Source: Frigoribacterium sp. PhB116
GTDB lineage: Bacteria > Actinomycetota > Actinomycetes > Actinomycetales > Microbacteriaceae
Assembly: GCF_004364285.1 (NCBI RefSeq)
Contig: NZ_SOBE01000001.1
Location: 124,001 to 188,000, forward strand
Length of the DNA stretch: 64,000 nt
Reading direction: 5' to 3'
Shown: positions 42,684-51,329 of the stretch, one piece after another
Numbering within the stretch: position 1 is the first letter of the stretch
Layout: the number at the start of each line of letters is the position of its first letter
Notes under the pieces: generated by a model
Seen by the model: the letters and a program-made list of their open reading frames with translations, nothing else
Told to the model about the DNA's origin: nothing
Databases searched by the model: none
Program-made: the position numbers and the translations under genes

Positions 42684-44464
42684 CCGGCCACGAGGTCGAT
42701 CTCGGGGCCGCGCTCCGGCACCTCCGGGTGCTGCCGCTCGGCACGGACGGCGTGCTGATCGAGACCGACGGACTCGACGAGTCGCTCGCCCTCTTCGGCG
42801 CCCTGCTCGCCCAGCCCGTGGCTGGCATCCTCGACGTCGTGCCGGCCGCACGGAGCGTCGCGGTGCGGTTCCTGCCCACGCTGCTGCCCATCGCCTCCCT
42901 GATGAGCGTGCTCCGGTCGCTGCCGACGTCGCGCGACGCGGCGACGCAGGGCCGGCTCGTGGAGATCCCCGTCGAGTACGACGGCGAGGACCTGGCCGAG
43001 GTCGCCCGGCTGAGCGGGCTCAGCATCGACGAGGTCGTCGACCGGCACGCCGGTGCCACCTACACCGTCGCCTTCACGGGCTTCGCGCCGGGCTTCGCGT
43101 ACCTCACGGGCGGCGACCCGTCCCTCGCCGTCCCTCGGCGCGCGACGCCCCGCACCTCGGTGCCCGCCGGGGCGGTCGCCATGGCGGGGGAGTTCACCGG
43201 GGTCTACCCGCGCGAGAGCCCCGGCGGGTGGCAGCTGCTCGGGCACACCGACGTCGCCCTCTGGGACCTCGCCGAGCGCGTCCCGGCGCTGCTGCAGCCG
43301 GGGATGCGCGTCCGCTTCGTCGACGTCACGGAGCGCAGAGCCAGTCCCGAGGAGGCGGCCTACCCGGAGCACGGGACCGTCGCGTCCCCGCACGGGCGCG
43401 CTCACGAGCACGGCCACGAGCACGAGCACGAGCACCAGTCCGCCGGACCCGGACCCGGACCCGGACCCGCTGCCCGCCCCCGCCCCCGCCCCGACCGTGC
43501 GCTCGTCGTCACGACCCCGGGCCCGTTCAGCATCCTGGAGGACCTCGGGCGGCCCGGCCGCTCCGGCCTCGGCGTCTCGCGCTCGGGCGCCATGGACCAC
43601 CGTGCGCTCCGCGAGGCCAACCGCCTGGTCGGCGCGGCGACGGGCTCGGCCGCGCTCGAGCTGGCCTACGGCGGGCTGGAGGCGACGGCGCGCGGAGACC
43701 TCGTGCTCGCCGTGGCGGGCGCGCCCGTCCCGTTGACGGTGCACGGCGCGAGCGGCGTCCGCCACGCGGTCCCCGGGGCCGCGTTCGCGGTCGACGACGG
43801 CGAGGTGCTCGTCGTGGGGGCGCCTCCTCGGGGCGTCTACTCGTACCTCGCCGTCCGCGGCGGCTGGGAGGCCGAGAGCGTGCTCGACAGCGCGTCGGGC
43901 GACGTCCTGGCGCGCATCGGCCCCGGCCGGCTGGCCGCCGGCGACGAGCTCGGCGTCGGACGTGCCTGGTCCGAGAGCGTCGCGGCCTCGGCCCACGACG
44001 CCCAGCGCTCGGTCTCCGCCCCGGACGAGGTCACCCTGCTCGACGTCGTGCTCGGACCGCGCGACGACTGGTTCACCCCCGAGGCGCTCGAGCGCCTCAC
44101 GGGCCAACGGTTCACGGTCACGGCGCAGTCGAACCGGATCGGGCTCCGCCTGGCGGGCGAGCACCCCCTCGAGCGTGCGGTCGAGCACGAGCTGCCGAGC
44201 GAGGCGACCGTCTCGGGTGCCCTGCAGGTCCCGCCCGACGGCCAGCCCGTGCTCTTCATGGCCGACCACCCCGTCACGGGCGGCTACCCGGTGGTCGCGT
44301 GCGTCGTCGGAGACCAGCTCGACCGTGCCGCGCAGGTGCCCGTCGGGGCGAGCGTGCGGTTCCGCGTCGTCCCCGGGCCCGACCTCGGCGCGGGTCGACG
44401 CGGCGGCCGGCGCGACGCACGGGTCGACGAGCGTGCCGCAGACGAACGGGGCGTCGAGCAGTGA
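42680..44464 (+). CDS. pxpBC: 5-oxoprolinase subunits B and C fused in one polypeptide
   Basis: A 594-residue fusion. Residues about 1-230 are PxpB/KipI-like (TYTVAFTGFAPGFAYLTG, VPRRATPRTSVPAGAVAMAG, ESPGGWQLLG). Residues about 273-594 are PxpC/KipA-like (LVVTTPGPFSILEDLGRPGR, SGAMDHRALREANRLVG, SNRIGLRLAGEHPL, GYPVVACV). The domains are joined by a His/Glu- then Gly/Pro/Arg-rich linker (about 233-272). With PxpA it forms the ATP-dependent 5-oxoprolinase. GTGA overlaps occur at both ends. Urea-amidolyase subunits share these folds, but pairing with PxpA settles the assignment. Confidence 0.9.
   Translation: MTGHEVDLGAALRHLRVLPLGTDGVLIETDGLDESLALFGALLAQPVAGILDVVPAARSVAVRFLPTLLPIASLMSVLRSLPTSRDAATQGRLVEIPVEYDGEDLAEVARLSGLSIDEVVDRHAGATYTVAFTGFAPGFAYLTGGDPSLAVPRRATPRTSVPAGAVAMAGEFTGVYPRESPGGWQLLGHTDVALWDLAERVPALLQPGMRVRFVDVTERRASPEEAAYPEHGTVASPHGRAHEHGHEHEHEHQSAGPGPGPGPAARPRPRPDRALVVTTPGPFSILEDLGRPGRSGLGVSRSGAMDHRALREANRLVGAATGSAALELAYGGLEATARGDLVLAVAGAPVPLTVHGASGVRHAVPGAAFAVDDGEVLVVGAPPRGVYSYLAVRGGWEAESVLDSASGDVLARIGPGRLAAGDELGVGRAWSESVAASAHDAQRSVSAPDEVTLLDVVLGPRDDWFTPEALERLTGQRFTVTAQSNRIGLRLAGEHPLERAVEHELPSEATVSGALQVPPDGQPVLFMADHPVTGGYPVVACVVGDQLDRAAQVPVGASVRFRVVPGPDLGAGRRGGRRDARVDERAADERGVEQ
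43380..43500 (+). repeat. Low-complexity His/Glu and Gly/Pro linker region
   Basis: Inside pxpBC: alternating cac-gag codons encode HEHGHEHEHEH, followed by CCGGAC repeated four times (from 43443) and a Pro/Arg run. Likely a flexible, possibly metal-binding linker produced by repeat expansion at the PxpB-PxpC joint. Confidence 0.75.
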
Positions 44465-46077
44465 GGAAGCTCCTGATCGCCGAGCGGGGGCTCGTGGCGG
44501 TGCGCGTCGCGAGGGCCGCCGCCGACCTCGACCTGCCCTCCGTCGCGGTGTTCGCCCCCGACGACGTCGACGCCCTGCACGTGCGTGCCGCCGATGAGGC
44601 CTGGGCCCTCGACGAGCTGCCCGGCACCGACGCGTACCGCGACATGCAGGCGCTGCTCGACGTCGCCGATCGGAGCGGCGCCGACGCGGTGCACCCCGGC
44701 TGCGGCCCGCTCAGCGAGAACGCCGAGTTCGCGCGTCGGGTGCTCGCCGCAGGCCTCACCTGGGTCGGGCCCGACCCCGAGACGATGGAGCTGCTCGGCG
44801 ACAAGGTCTCGGCGCGGGCCCTCGCGGACTCCGTCGGCGCGCCCCTCGTCGTCGGCACCTCCGAGCCGATCGCCTCGGCGGACGAGGCGGTCGCGTTCGC
44901 CCAGCGGCACGGGCTGCCGATCGCGCTCAAGGCGGCCCACGGAGGCGGCGGGCTGGGGCTGCGGATCGCTCGCCGGCTCGACGAGGTCGCCGACCTGCTC
45001 GACTCCGCCGTGCGCGAGTCGGCCGCCGTCTTCGGCCGCGGAGAGGTCTTCGTCGAGCAGTACCTCGACCGGCCGCGCCACGTCGAGGCCCAGCTGCTGG
45101 GCGACGGGGAGGGACGGGTCGTGGTGGTCGGCACCCGCGAGTGCTCGGTGCAGCGCCGGCACCAGGAGCTCGTCGGCGAGGCACCGGCTCCGTACCTGAC
45201 CGACGAGCAGCTCGAAGTCGTCACCTCCACGTCCGTCGCCCTGGGCTCGGCGGTCTCGTACCGCGGCGCCGGCACCGTCGAGTTCCTCGTGTCGCGTGCA
45301 GGCCAGGTCTCGTTCCTCGAGGTGGGCACCGCCCTGCCGCTCGAGCACGTCGCCACCGAGCAGGCCACGGGCGTCGACCTGGTGCGGCAGCAGCTGCTGG
45401 TGGCGGGCGGGCTCGGGCTCGACCTCGCCGACGTGCCCGAGAGCCGTGGCCACACGATCTCGTTCCGCGTCACGGCGGAGGACGCCGGTCGCGGGTTCCT
45501 GCCGGCACCGGCCCCGGTGGCCCGCCTCGAGCTGCCGGGCGGACCGGGCGTGCGGGTCGACTCGGGCGTCGTCGTGGGCTCGGTCGTCCCGGCGGGCCGC
45601 GACCCGCTCCTCCTCACGGTCGTCGTGACGGGCCGGGACCGTGCGGCGGCCCTGAGCCGCGCACGCCGCGCCCTGGACGGCCTCGTCGTCGAGGGGCCCG
45701 CGACGACCGCGCGCTTCCACCGCCTCCTCGTCGACGACCCGGCCTTCACGGGCGTCGTCGCCGACACCGAGACGGGGACGGACGGCGGGGGAGCGGACGG
45801 CGCCGAGCCGTCCGTGCACACCCGCTGGATCGAGACCGAGTGCGAGTGGCTCGACGAGCTGGCGACCGCGACGCCGGAGGCGGCGGCCGGCCCGGGGTCC
45901 CTCCGCACGTGGGTCGTCGTCGACGGGCGTCGCGTGCCCCTCGTGCTGCCGCTCGCCGACGTCGTCGGCTCGTCCGACGGCGCGCTCGGGGCCGACGCCC
46001 TCGTCGCCGGCATCGCCGCCGCGACGATCGAGGTCGATGTGCCCGGGCAGGCCGGGCGGGGCTCTTCGGCGTCGTAA
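44461..46077 (+). CDS. Degenerate biotin-carboxylase homologue in the 5-oxoprolinase operon
   Basis: A 538-residue protein with the fold of biotin carboxylase subunits and no biotin carrier domain. ATP-site features remain: Lys115 in LLGDKV, Lys157 in IALKAAHGGGG, Glu274 and Glu287. Residues for bicarbonate and catalysis are changed: RRHQKV is RRHQEL (Lys to Glu236), and the conserved EMNTRLQVEH is EVGTALPLEH, replacing the Asn, Arg and Gln. The N-terminal NRGEIA is ERGLVA. VHTRWIETE near residue 455 recalls actinobacterial acyl-CoA carboxylase alpha chains. GTG overlaps pxpBC (GTGA). Normal carboxylase activity looks unlikely; a regulatory or new ATP-dependent role is inferred. Confidence 0.8.
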   Translation: MRKLLIAERGLVAVRVARAAADLDLPSVAVFAPDDVDALHVRAADEAWALDELPGTDAYRDMQALLDVADRSGADAVHPGCGPLSENAEFARRVLAAGLTWVGPDPETMELLGDKVSARALADSVGAPLVVGTSEPIASADEAVAFAQRHGLPIALKAAHGGGGLGLRIARRLDEVADLLDSAVRESAAVFGRGEVFVEQYLDRPRHVEAQLLGDGEGRVVVVGTRECSVQRRHQELVGEAPAPYLTDEQLEVVTSTSVALGSAVSYRGAGTVEFLVSRAGQVSFLEVGTALPLEHVATEQATGVDLVRQQLLVAGGLGLDLADVPESRGHTISFRVTAEDAGRGFLPAPAPVARLELPGGPGVRVDSGVVVGSVVPAGRDPLLLTVVVTGRDRAAALSRARRALDGLVVEGPATTARFHRLLVDDPAFTGVVADTETGTDGGGADGAEPSVHTRWIETECEWLDELATATPEAAAGPGSLRTWVVVDGRRVPLVLPLADVVGSSDGALGADALVAGIAAATIEVDVPGQAGRGSSAS

Positions 46078-46080
46078 GCT
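46075..46080 (+). promoter_or_regulatory. -10-like box TAAGCT upstream of the AzgA-type permease
   Basis: TAAGCT begins on the stop codon of the preceding gene and lies about 57 bp before the permease ATG. No convincing -35 is visible, so this is a tentative promoter that would give a short untranslated leader. Confidence 0.35.
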
Positions 46081-46136
46081 GAGAGTGCGCCCAGAGTCGC
46101 GCGCCCTCCTCGCCGCCCTACTCCTCGGGAGCCACC

Positions 46137-47603
46137 ATGACCACCCCCGTGTCCACCGACTCTCGCCGCCCCGGCGTGGCCGGTGCCCTCGACCGCTACT
46201 TCGAGATCACCGGCCGCGGCTCGAGCTGGGCCCGCGAGATCCGAGGCGGCGTCGTCACCTTCGTGACGATGGCCTACATCGTGATCCTCAACCCGCTGAT
46301 CCTCGGCGGCTTCAGCGAGGACCAGGCCGCGAAGGACGTCCTCGGCGGCTGGCTGCAGAACAGCCAGGTCGGCGCGGTCACGGCTCTCACCGCCGGTGTC
46401 ATGACCATCCTCTTCGGCACCGTCGCGCGCCTCCCGTTCGCCTTCGCGGCGGGCCTCGGCATCAACTCGTTCCTGGCGGTCACGGTCGTGCAGGACGTGA
46501 CCTGGCCCGAGGCGATGGGCCTCGTCGTCATCAACGGCCTCGTCATCACGATCCTCGCCGTCACGGGTCTCCGCAGCATGATCTTCAGCGCGGTGCCCGC
46601 GGCGCTCAAGACCGCGATCACGGTCGGCATCGGCCTCTTCATCGCGTTCATCGGCCTCGTCGACTCGGGCTTCGTCCGCACGAGCGGCGCCGCGTCGCCC
46701 CCGGTGCAGCTCGGCGACGGCGGGTCGATCAGCACCCTGCCGACCATCACCTTCGTCATCGGCCTCGTCGTCATCGGCGTGCTCATGGCCCGTCGCGTCC
46801 GCGGTGCGATCTTCATCGGGATCGTCGCCTCGACGGTCATCGCGATCGTCCTGCAGGCGATCTTCCAGGTGCCCACCTCGAACGGCCAGAACCTCGACGA
46901 CTGGAACCTCAACGCGCCGGTGCTGCCGACGCAGATCGTCGCGCTGCCCGACCTGTCGCTGATCGGCGACGTCAGCCTCGGCGCCTTCGCGCGCATCGGC
47001 TGGCTGTCGGCCGTGATGCTCGTCTTCACCCTCGTCTTCACGAACTTCTTCGACGCCATGGGCACGATGACCGGACTCGCGAAGGCCGCCGACGTCGCTG
47101 CACCCGACGGCACGTTCCCCCGCCTGAAGTCGGCGCTCGTCGTCGAGGGCATCGGCGCGGTCGCCGGCGGCGCGACGAGCTCGTCGTCGAACACCGTCTT
47201 CGTCGAGTCGGCCTCCGGCATCGGCGAGGGCGCCCGCACCGGCTTCGCCTCGGTCGTCACCGGGCTGCTCTTCATCCTCGCCATGTTCTTCACGCCGCTG
47301 ACCCAGGTCGTGCCGCTCGAGGTCGCCGCCGCGGCGCTCGTCATCGTCGGCGCGCTGATGGTCTCGCAGATCAAGGACATCGACTGGACCGACTTCAGCG
47401 TCGCCCTGCCCGTGTTCCTGACGATCATCGTCATGCCGCTGACCTACTCGATCGCCAACGGCATCGGCGTCGGCTTCGTCACGTGGGTGATCGTCCGCGC
47501 GTTCTCGGGCAAGGCACGCGAGATCAGCCCCCTGCTGTGGATCGTCGCAGTCGGGTTCCTGGTCTACTTCGTCCGCGGTCCGATCGAGACCCTGATCGGC
47601 TGA
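46137..47603 (+). CDS. NCS2-family purine permease, AzgA type
   Basis: A 488-residue permease with about twelve to fourteen membrane segments. Signatures of the AzgA branch (adenine, guanine, hypoxanthine uptake by proton symport) are GGVVTFVTMAYIVILNPLIL, PFAFAAGLGINSFLAVTVV, TNFFDAMGTMTGLAKAADV and GATSSSSNTVFVESASGIGE. Helix 10 precedes a conserved VEVAAAALV-type motif (here PLEVAAAALVIVGALMV). It follows the 5-oxoprolinase operon by 59 bp and may be transcribed separately. Confidence 0.88.
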   Translation: MTTPVSTDSRRPGVAGALDRYFEITGRGSSWAREIRGGVVTFVTMAYIVILNPLILGGFSEDQAAKDVLGGWLQNSQVGAVTALTAGVMTILFGTVARLPFAFAAGLGINSFLAVTVVQDVTWPEAMGLVVINGLVITILAVTGLRSMIFSAVPAALKTAITVGIGLFIAFIGLVDSGFVRTSGAASPPVQLGDGGSISTLPTITFVIGLVVIGVLMARRVRGAIFIGIVASTVIAIVLQAIFQVPTSNGQNLDDWNLNAPVLPTQIVALPDLSLIGDVSLGAFARIGWLSAVMLVFTLVFTNFFDAMGTMTGLAKAADVAAPDGTFPRLKSALVVEGIGAVAGGATSSSSNTVFVESASGIGEGARTGFASVVTGLLFILAMFFTPLTQVVPLEVAAAALVIVGALMVSQIKDIDWTDFSVALPVFLTIIVMPLTYSIANGIGVGFVTWVIVRAFSGKAREISPLLWIVAVGFLVYFVRGPIETLIG

Positions 47604-47688
47604 CCCTCGCGGCCGGGGGGTGGGCGCGGTAGCGTCTGCCGAACGCGCCGACACCGTCGTCGGCGCGACCGAGCCGAGGAGGCGCCCC

Positions 47689-48171
47689 GTGCCCCGCATC
47701 ACCCCAGTCCTGTGGTTCGACGGCGAGGCCGAGGCGGCCGCGACGTTCTACGTCTCGCTGTTCCCGGTCTCCCACATCTCGCACGTGTCCCGGTACCCGG
47801 ACGACTTCCCCGACCCGGCCCTGGCCGGCCAGGCGCTCGTCGTCGAGTTCGACCTCGACGGCCAGGGCTTCCAGGGCCTGAACGGCGGCCCCGGGTTCGT
47901 CCCCAACGAGGCCGTCTCGCTCTCGGTGCCGGTCGACGACCAGGAGGAGCTCGACCGGATCTGGGACGCCCTCGCCTCCGACGGCGGCCAGGAGGGGCGG
48001 TGCGGCTGGGTCCGCGACCGCTGGGGCTTCTGGTGGCAGGTCGTGCCGAGCGCCGTGCAGCGGACCGTCGGCGGGTCCGACCCGGCCGGCGCCTCCCGCG
48101 CGATGGAGGCGATGATGGGCATGAGCCGCCTGGTCGTCGCCGACCTCGAGGCCGCCTACCGCGGCGATTGA
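47689..48171 (+). CDS. VOC-family protein, PhnB-like
   Basis: A 160-residue protein of the glyoxalase/VOC superfamily, PhnB (3-demethylubiquinone-methyltransferase-like) type: RITPVLWFDGEAEAAATFYV, FPVSHISHVSRYP, VVEFDLDGQGFQGLNGGPGF and CGWVRDRWGFWWQVVPSAV. Members dimerise and may bind metal; substrates are mostly unknown. The GTG at 47689 has GAGGAGG upstream within the recurrent GAGGAGGCGCC motif. The C-terminal Met-rich part MEAMMGMSRLVV is standard for the group. Confidence 0.85.
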   Translation: MPRITPVLWFDGEAEAAATFYVSLFPVSHISHVSRYPDDFPDPALAGQALVVEFDLDGQGFQGLNGGPGFVPNEAVSLSVPVDDQEELDRIWDALASDGGQEGRCGWVRDRWGFWWQVVPSAVQRTVGGSDPAGASRAMEAMMGMSRLVVADLEAAYRGD

Positions 48172-48186
48172 CCTGCCCGCCGCGAC

Positions 48187-48240
48187 GAGAGGCCCCAGAT
48201 CGACCCGCAGCCGTGGCGCGAGGTCGATCCGAGGCCTCTC
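48187..48240. terminator. Bidirectional terminator-like inverted repeat
   Basis: Arms 48187-48205 and 48222-48240 (GAGAGGCC...GATCGACC) match at 17 of 19 positions around a 16-nt loop, between the convergent VOC and manD genes. No T-tract. Confidence 0.65.
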
Positions 48241-48255
48241 GAGCGCCTCCTCAGC

Positions 48256-49494
48256 TCACCAGTCGTGCACGGTCCCGTCCGCGAGCCGGTTGTAGGGCAG
48301 GTAGGCCTGCTCGTACGGGTACTTCCCGGCCTCGTCGACGTTCAGCTCGACCCCGATGCCCGGCTCCTCGCCGGGGTGCAGCATGCCGTCCGTGAAGGTG
48401 AAGCTCTGCTCGAAGACCGAGTCGGTCTTCTCGCCGTGCTTCATGTACTCCTGGATGCCGAAGTTGTGGATCGCGAGGCCGAGGTGCATCGCGGCCGCCA
48501 TGCCGACGGGCGAGATGTCGGTCGGCCCGTGCATGCCCGACTTGATCTGGTACTGCGCCGCGTAGTCGAGCACCTTGCGCAGGTGCGTGATCCCGCCGGT
48601 GTGGGTGACGGCGCTCCGCACGTAGTCGATCAGCTGCTCGCGGATGATCTGCTGGTAGTCCCAGACCGTGTTGAAGATCTCGCCGATCGCCAGGGGCGTC
48701 GTCGTGTGCTGACGGACGAGCCGCAGAGCCTCGGGGTTCTCGGCCGGGGTGACGTCCTCGAGCCAGAACAGGTCGTAGGGCTCCAGGCTCTTGCCGAGCG
48801 AGGCCGCCTGGATGGGCGTCATGCGGTGGTGGCCGTCGTGCAGCAGCGGGATCTCGGGCCCGAACTCGTTCCGCACGGCCTCGAAGACTGTCGGCACGTG
48901 CCGCAGGTACGAGCGGGTGTCCCAGTCCTCCTCGTTCGGCAGGGCGCCGCGCTGGGCGGGCTCGTGGTCGTAGCGCACGCCGGTGTTGGCGTCGAAGGTC
49001 GCGTTCGAGGCGATGCCGTAGATCGACTTCAGCCCGGGCACGCCGGTCTGCACGCGGATCGCCTTGTACCCCTGCTCCTGGTGGTCGCGCACGCTGTCGA
49101 AGAGCTCGTCCAGGTCCTTGCCGGAGGCGTGGCCGTAGGTGAGCAGGCCGGTGCGGGAGGCACCGCCGAGCAGCTGGTAGAGCGGCATGCCGGCGACCTT
49201 CGCCTTGATGTCCCAGAGGGCGACGTCGACGGCGGCGATGGCGGCCATCGTGACGGGGCCGCGGCGCCAGTAGGCGCTGCGGTAGAGGAACTGCCAGGTG
49301 TCCTCGACGCGACCGGGGTCCCGGCCGATCAGGAGCGGCACGACGTGCTCGCTGAGGTAGGCGACGACCGCGAGCTCGCGACCGTTCAGGGTGGCGTCGC
49401 CGAGCCCGGTGACCCCCTCGTCGGTGGTCAGCTTCAGCGTGACGAAGTTGCGGTCAGGGCTGGTGACGATGACCTCGGCCTTGTCGATCTTCAT
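48256..49494 (-). CDS. manD: D-mannonate dehydratase, enolase superfamily
   Basis: A 412-residue mandelate-racemase-type enolase-superfamily enzyme. ManD features are [90 protein letters not shown] and the C-terminal [17 protein letters not shown]. It dehydrates D-mannonate (or D-gluconate, slowly in some members) to 2-keto-3-deoxygluconate, a step of glucuronate breakdown. The ATG at 49494 has AAGGAG upstream. The preceding EI24 gene runs 41 bp into this one. Confidence 0.9.
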   Translation of the reverse strand: MKIDKAEVIVTSPDRNFVTLKLTTDEGVTGLGDATLNGRELAVVAYLSEHVVPLLIGRDPGRVEDTWQFLYRSAYWRRGPVTMAAIAAVDVALWDIKAKVAGMPLYQLLGGASRTGLLTYGHASGKDLDELFDSVRDHQEQGYKAIRVQTGVPGLKSIYGIASNATFDANTGVRYDHEPAQRGALPNEEDWDTRSYLRHVPTVFEAVRNEFGPEIPLLHDGHHRMTPIQAASLGKSLEPYDLFWLEDVTPAENPEALRLVRQHTTTPLAIGEIFNTVWDYQQIIREQLIDYVRSAVTHTGGITHLRKVLDYAAQYQIKSGMHGPTDISPVGMAAAMHLGLAIHNFGIQEYMKHGEKTDSVFEQSFTFTDGMLHPGEEPGIGVELNVDEAGKYPYEQAYLPYNRLADGTVHDW

Positions 49495-50320
49495 TCGGTC
49501 TCCTTCGACTGGATGGTGGCGGCAGCGCCTCCTCACCACCCTGTCGCACCTGGGCGTCACGCGCCAGGGCGTCCTGCGCGCCCGCGGCGTCGCGCGCCAG
49601 CAGGGTCGCGCCGGCGACCGCGGCGGGCATCACGACGACGGCCCCGAGGGGGACGAAGAACGACAGCCAGATGGCCGTGCCGAAGCCGAGGGTCCGCCAG
49701 CGGTTCGCCGCCAGGGCCGCCCGCCGTTGCCGCAGCGACCGCCCGCGGGCGTCGAGGGCGAACCCGGTCAGCTCGACGGCCAGGAACCAGCCGCCGGTCA
49801 GCGCGCCGAGCACGGGCACGAGGGTCTGCCCGACGACCGGGACGAAGCCGCCGACGAACAGGCAGACGCCGACCGCCGCGGTGGCGAGCAGCAGGCGGAC
49901 GGAGTCGCCGACGCTCCGCAGCACCCCGCGCCAGAAGCCGTGGTCGACGTCGGCCGGTGCGTCGCCCTCGCGCTGCTCGACGTGCCGCCAGATGCGCTCG
50001 TAGAAGGGATCGCCGACGAGCAACGTCACGGCGGTGAAGGTCACCACGGCGAGCAGCACGGCCAGCAGGGCGACCGCGACGCCGATGCCGACGCGGACGA
50101 GCACGCGGCCCCACTCCGGCCACCGGTCGGCGAACGGGGTCGCCAGGACGGCCAGGTCGTCCGCCTGCCCGTTCACCAGCACGAGCAGGGCGACGAAGAC
50201 GGCGCCGACGATCAGGGCGGGCACGGCCCCGAGCAGCATCAGCCGCGGCGACGTGCCCCAGAGGCGGAGCCCCCGGCCGAGGACCGCGACGCCCGACCCG
50301 AACTCGCGGAGCGCCGACAC
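49454..50320 (-). CDS. EI24/CysZ-like integral membrane protein
   Basis: A 288-residue membrane protein with about five helices: [75 protein letters not shown] and [34 protein letters not shown] after helix 2 is characteristic of the EI24 domain family (CysZ sulfate permease relatives); whether it transports sulfate is unknown. GTG start, 1 bp after the aldo/keto reductase stop. The last 14 codons overlap manD in another frame. Confidence 0.82.
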   Translation of the reverse strand: MSALREFGSGVAVLGRGLRLWGTSPRLMLLGAVPALIVGAVFVALLVLVNGQADDLAVLATPFADRWPEWGRVLVRVGIGVAVALLAVLLAVVTFTAVTLLVGDPFYERIWRHVEQREGDAPADVDHGFWRGVLRSVGDSVRLLLATAAVGVCLFVGGFVPVVGQTLVPVLGALTGGWFLAVELTGFALDARGRSLRQRRAALAANRWRTLGFGTAIWLSFFVPLGAVVVMPAAVAGATLLARDAAGAQDALARDAQVRQGGEEALPPPSSRRRPNEDRQGRGHRHQP

Positions 50321-50321
50321 C

Positions 50322-51176
50322 TCAGCGCACCTCGAGCGGCACGGGCCCGGTCGGGGCCGGGAACGCGCGCTCGAGCTGCACGAACGCCTGGTCGTCGATG
50401 TCGACGGCGAGGGCTGCGGCGTCCTCGCGCACGTGCTCGACGCTGCCGGCCTTCACGGCGAGCAGCACGTCGGGCGCGAGCCGCAGCACCCAGGCGATCG
50501 CGAGCTGGGCCGGCGTCACGCCGAGGTCGGCAGCGACGGAGGCGACGACCGGGTGGTCGAGGAGCTCGCCGTGGTCGACGGGCGAGTACGCCATCAGCGG
50601 CGTCCCCGACTCGCGCAGGCGCGGCAGCAGGTCGTGCTCCGGCCCCCGGCGCGCGAGGTTGTAGAGCACCTGGTCGGTCTGGGGCGAGGACGAGCCGCCG
50701 GTGGCCCGGGCGAGGTCGTCGAGGTCGTCGACGTCGAAGTTGCTGACGCCCCAGCCGCCGATCGCGCCCTCGGCGACCAGCGCCTCCATCGCCTCCACCG
50801 TGTCCTCGAGCGGGTGGCCGCCGCGCCAGTGCAGCAGGTAGAGGTCGAGCCGGTCGGTGCCGAGGCGGGCGAGGCTGGCGTGGCACGCCTCGATCGTTCC
50901 CCGACGGCTCGCGTTCGAGGGAAGCACCTTGCTCACGAGGAACACCTCGTCACGCCGACCCGCTATCGCCTGGGCGACGAGTCGCTCGGAGGCGCCGCGC
51001 CCGTACATCTCCGCCGTGTCGACGAGGGTCATGCCGAGGTCGAGCCCCTCGCGGAGGGCCGCCAGCTCGGCGTCGCGTCGACGGGGATCGTCGCCGAGCT
51101 CCCAGGTGCCGAGCCCCAGGGCGGGGGCGGTGCGTCCGTCGGGGAACGTGACGGTCTGGTTCTCGTGAGCAGCCAT
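50322..51176 (-). CDS. Aldo/keto reductase
   Basis: A 284-residue NADPH-dependent (alpha/beta)8 aldo/keto reductase. The catalytic tetrad is Asp53, Tyr58 (VDTAEMYGRGASE), Lys83 (LVSKVLPS) and His116 (YLLHWRGG). The C-terminal coenzyme loop is VLLAVKAGSVEHVRED. The substrate is unknown. CACACT lies 6 nt before the ATG on the minus strand (leaderless type). It heads an operon with the EI24 protein and possibly manD. Confidence 0.88.
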   Translation of the reverse strand: MAAHENQTVTFPDGRTAPALGLGTWELGDDPRRRDAELAALREGLDLGMTLVDTAEMYGRGASERLVAQAIAGRRDEVFLVSKVLPSNASRRGTIEACHASLARLGTDRLDLYLLHWRGGHPLEDTVEAMEALVAEGAIGGWGVSNFDVDDLDDLARATGGSSSPQTDQVLYNLARRGPEHDLLPRLRESGTPLMAYSPVDHGELLDHPVVASVAADLGVTPAQLAIAWVLRLAPDVLLAVKAGSVEHVREDAAALAVDIDDQAFVQLERAFPAPTGPVPLEVR

Positions 51177-51329
51177 CGCCCCAGTGTGCCCGGGAGACCG
51201 TGCTCACGGCCCGTCCTCCCCAAGCCGCAGGGGGCGTGATCCCTCCCCAGCGCCGAGGGGGCTTGGCACCGTCCACAGTCGAGGAGGCGCGGGTCGAGCC
51301 GGGACGCCCGCTCCGGCACGGTGGTCCCC

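Noticed and set aside
44461-46077. Plain annotation as functional acetyl-CoA carboxylase biotin carboxylase
   Set aside because: The conserved catalytic segment and the bicarbonate lysine are altered and the carrier domain is missing, so normal activity should not be assumed.
44274-47702. A minus-strand open frame of about 1140 codons across the pxp and AzgA genes
   Set aside because: It spans three real genes on the other strand and reads as Asp/Arg/Glu- then Ser/Thr-rich nonsense; it is a compositional artefact.
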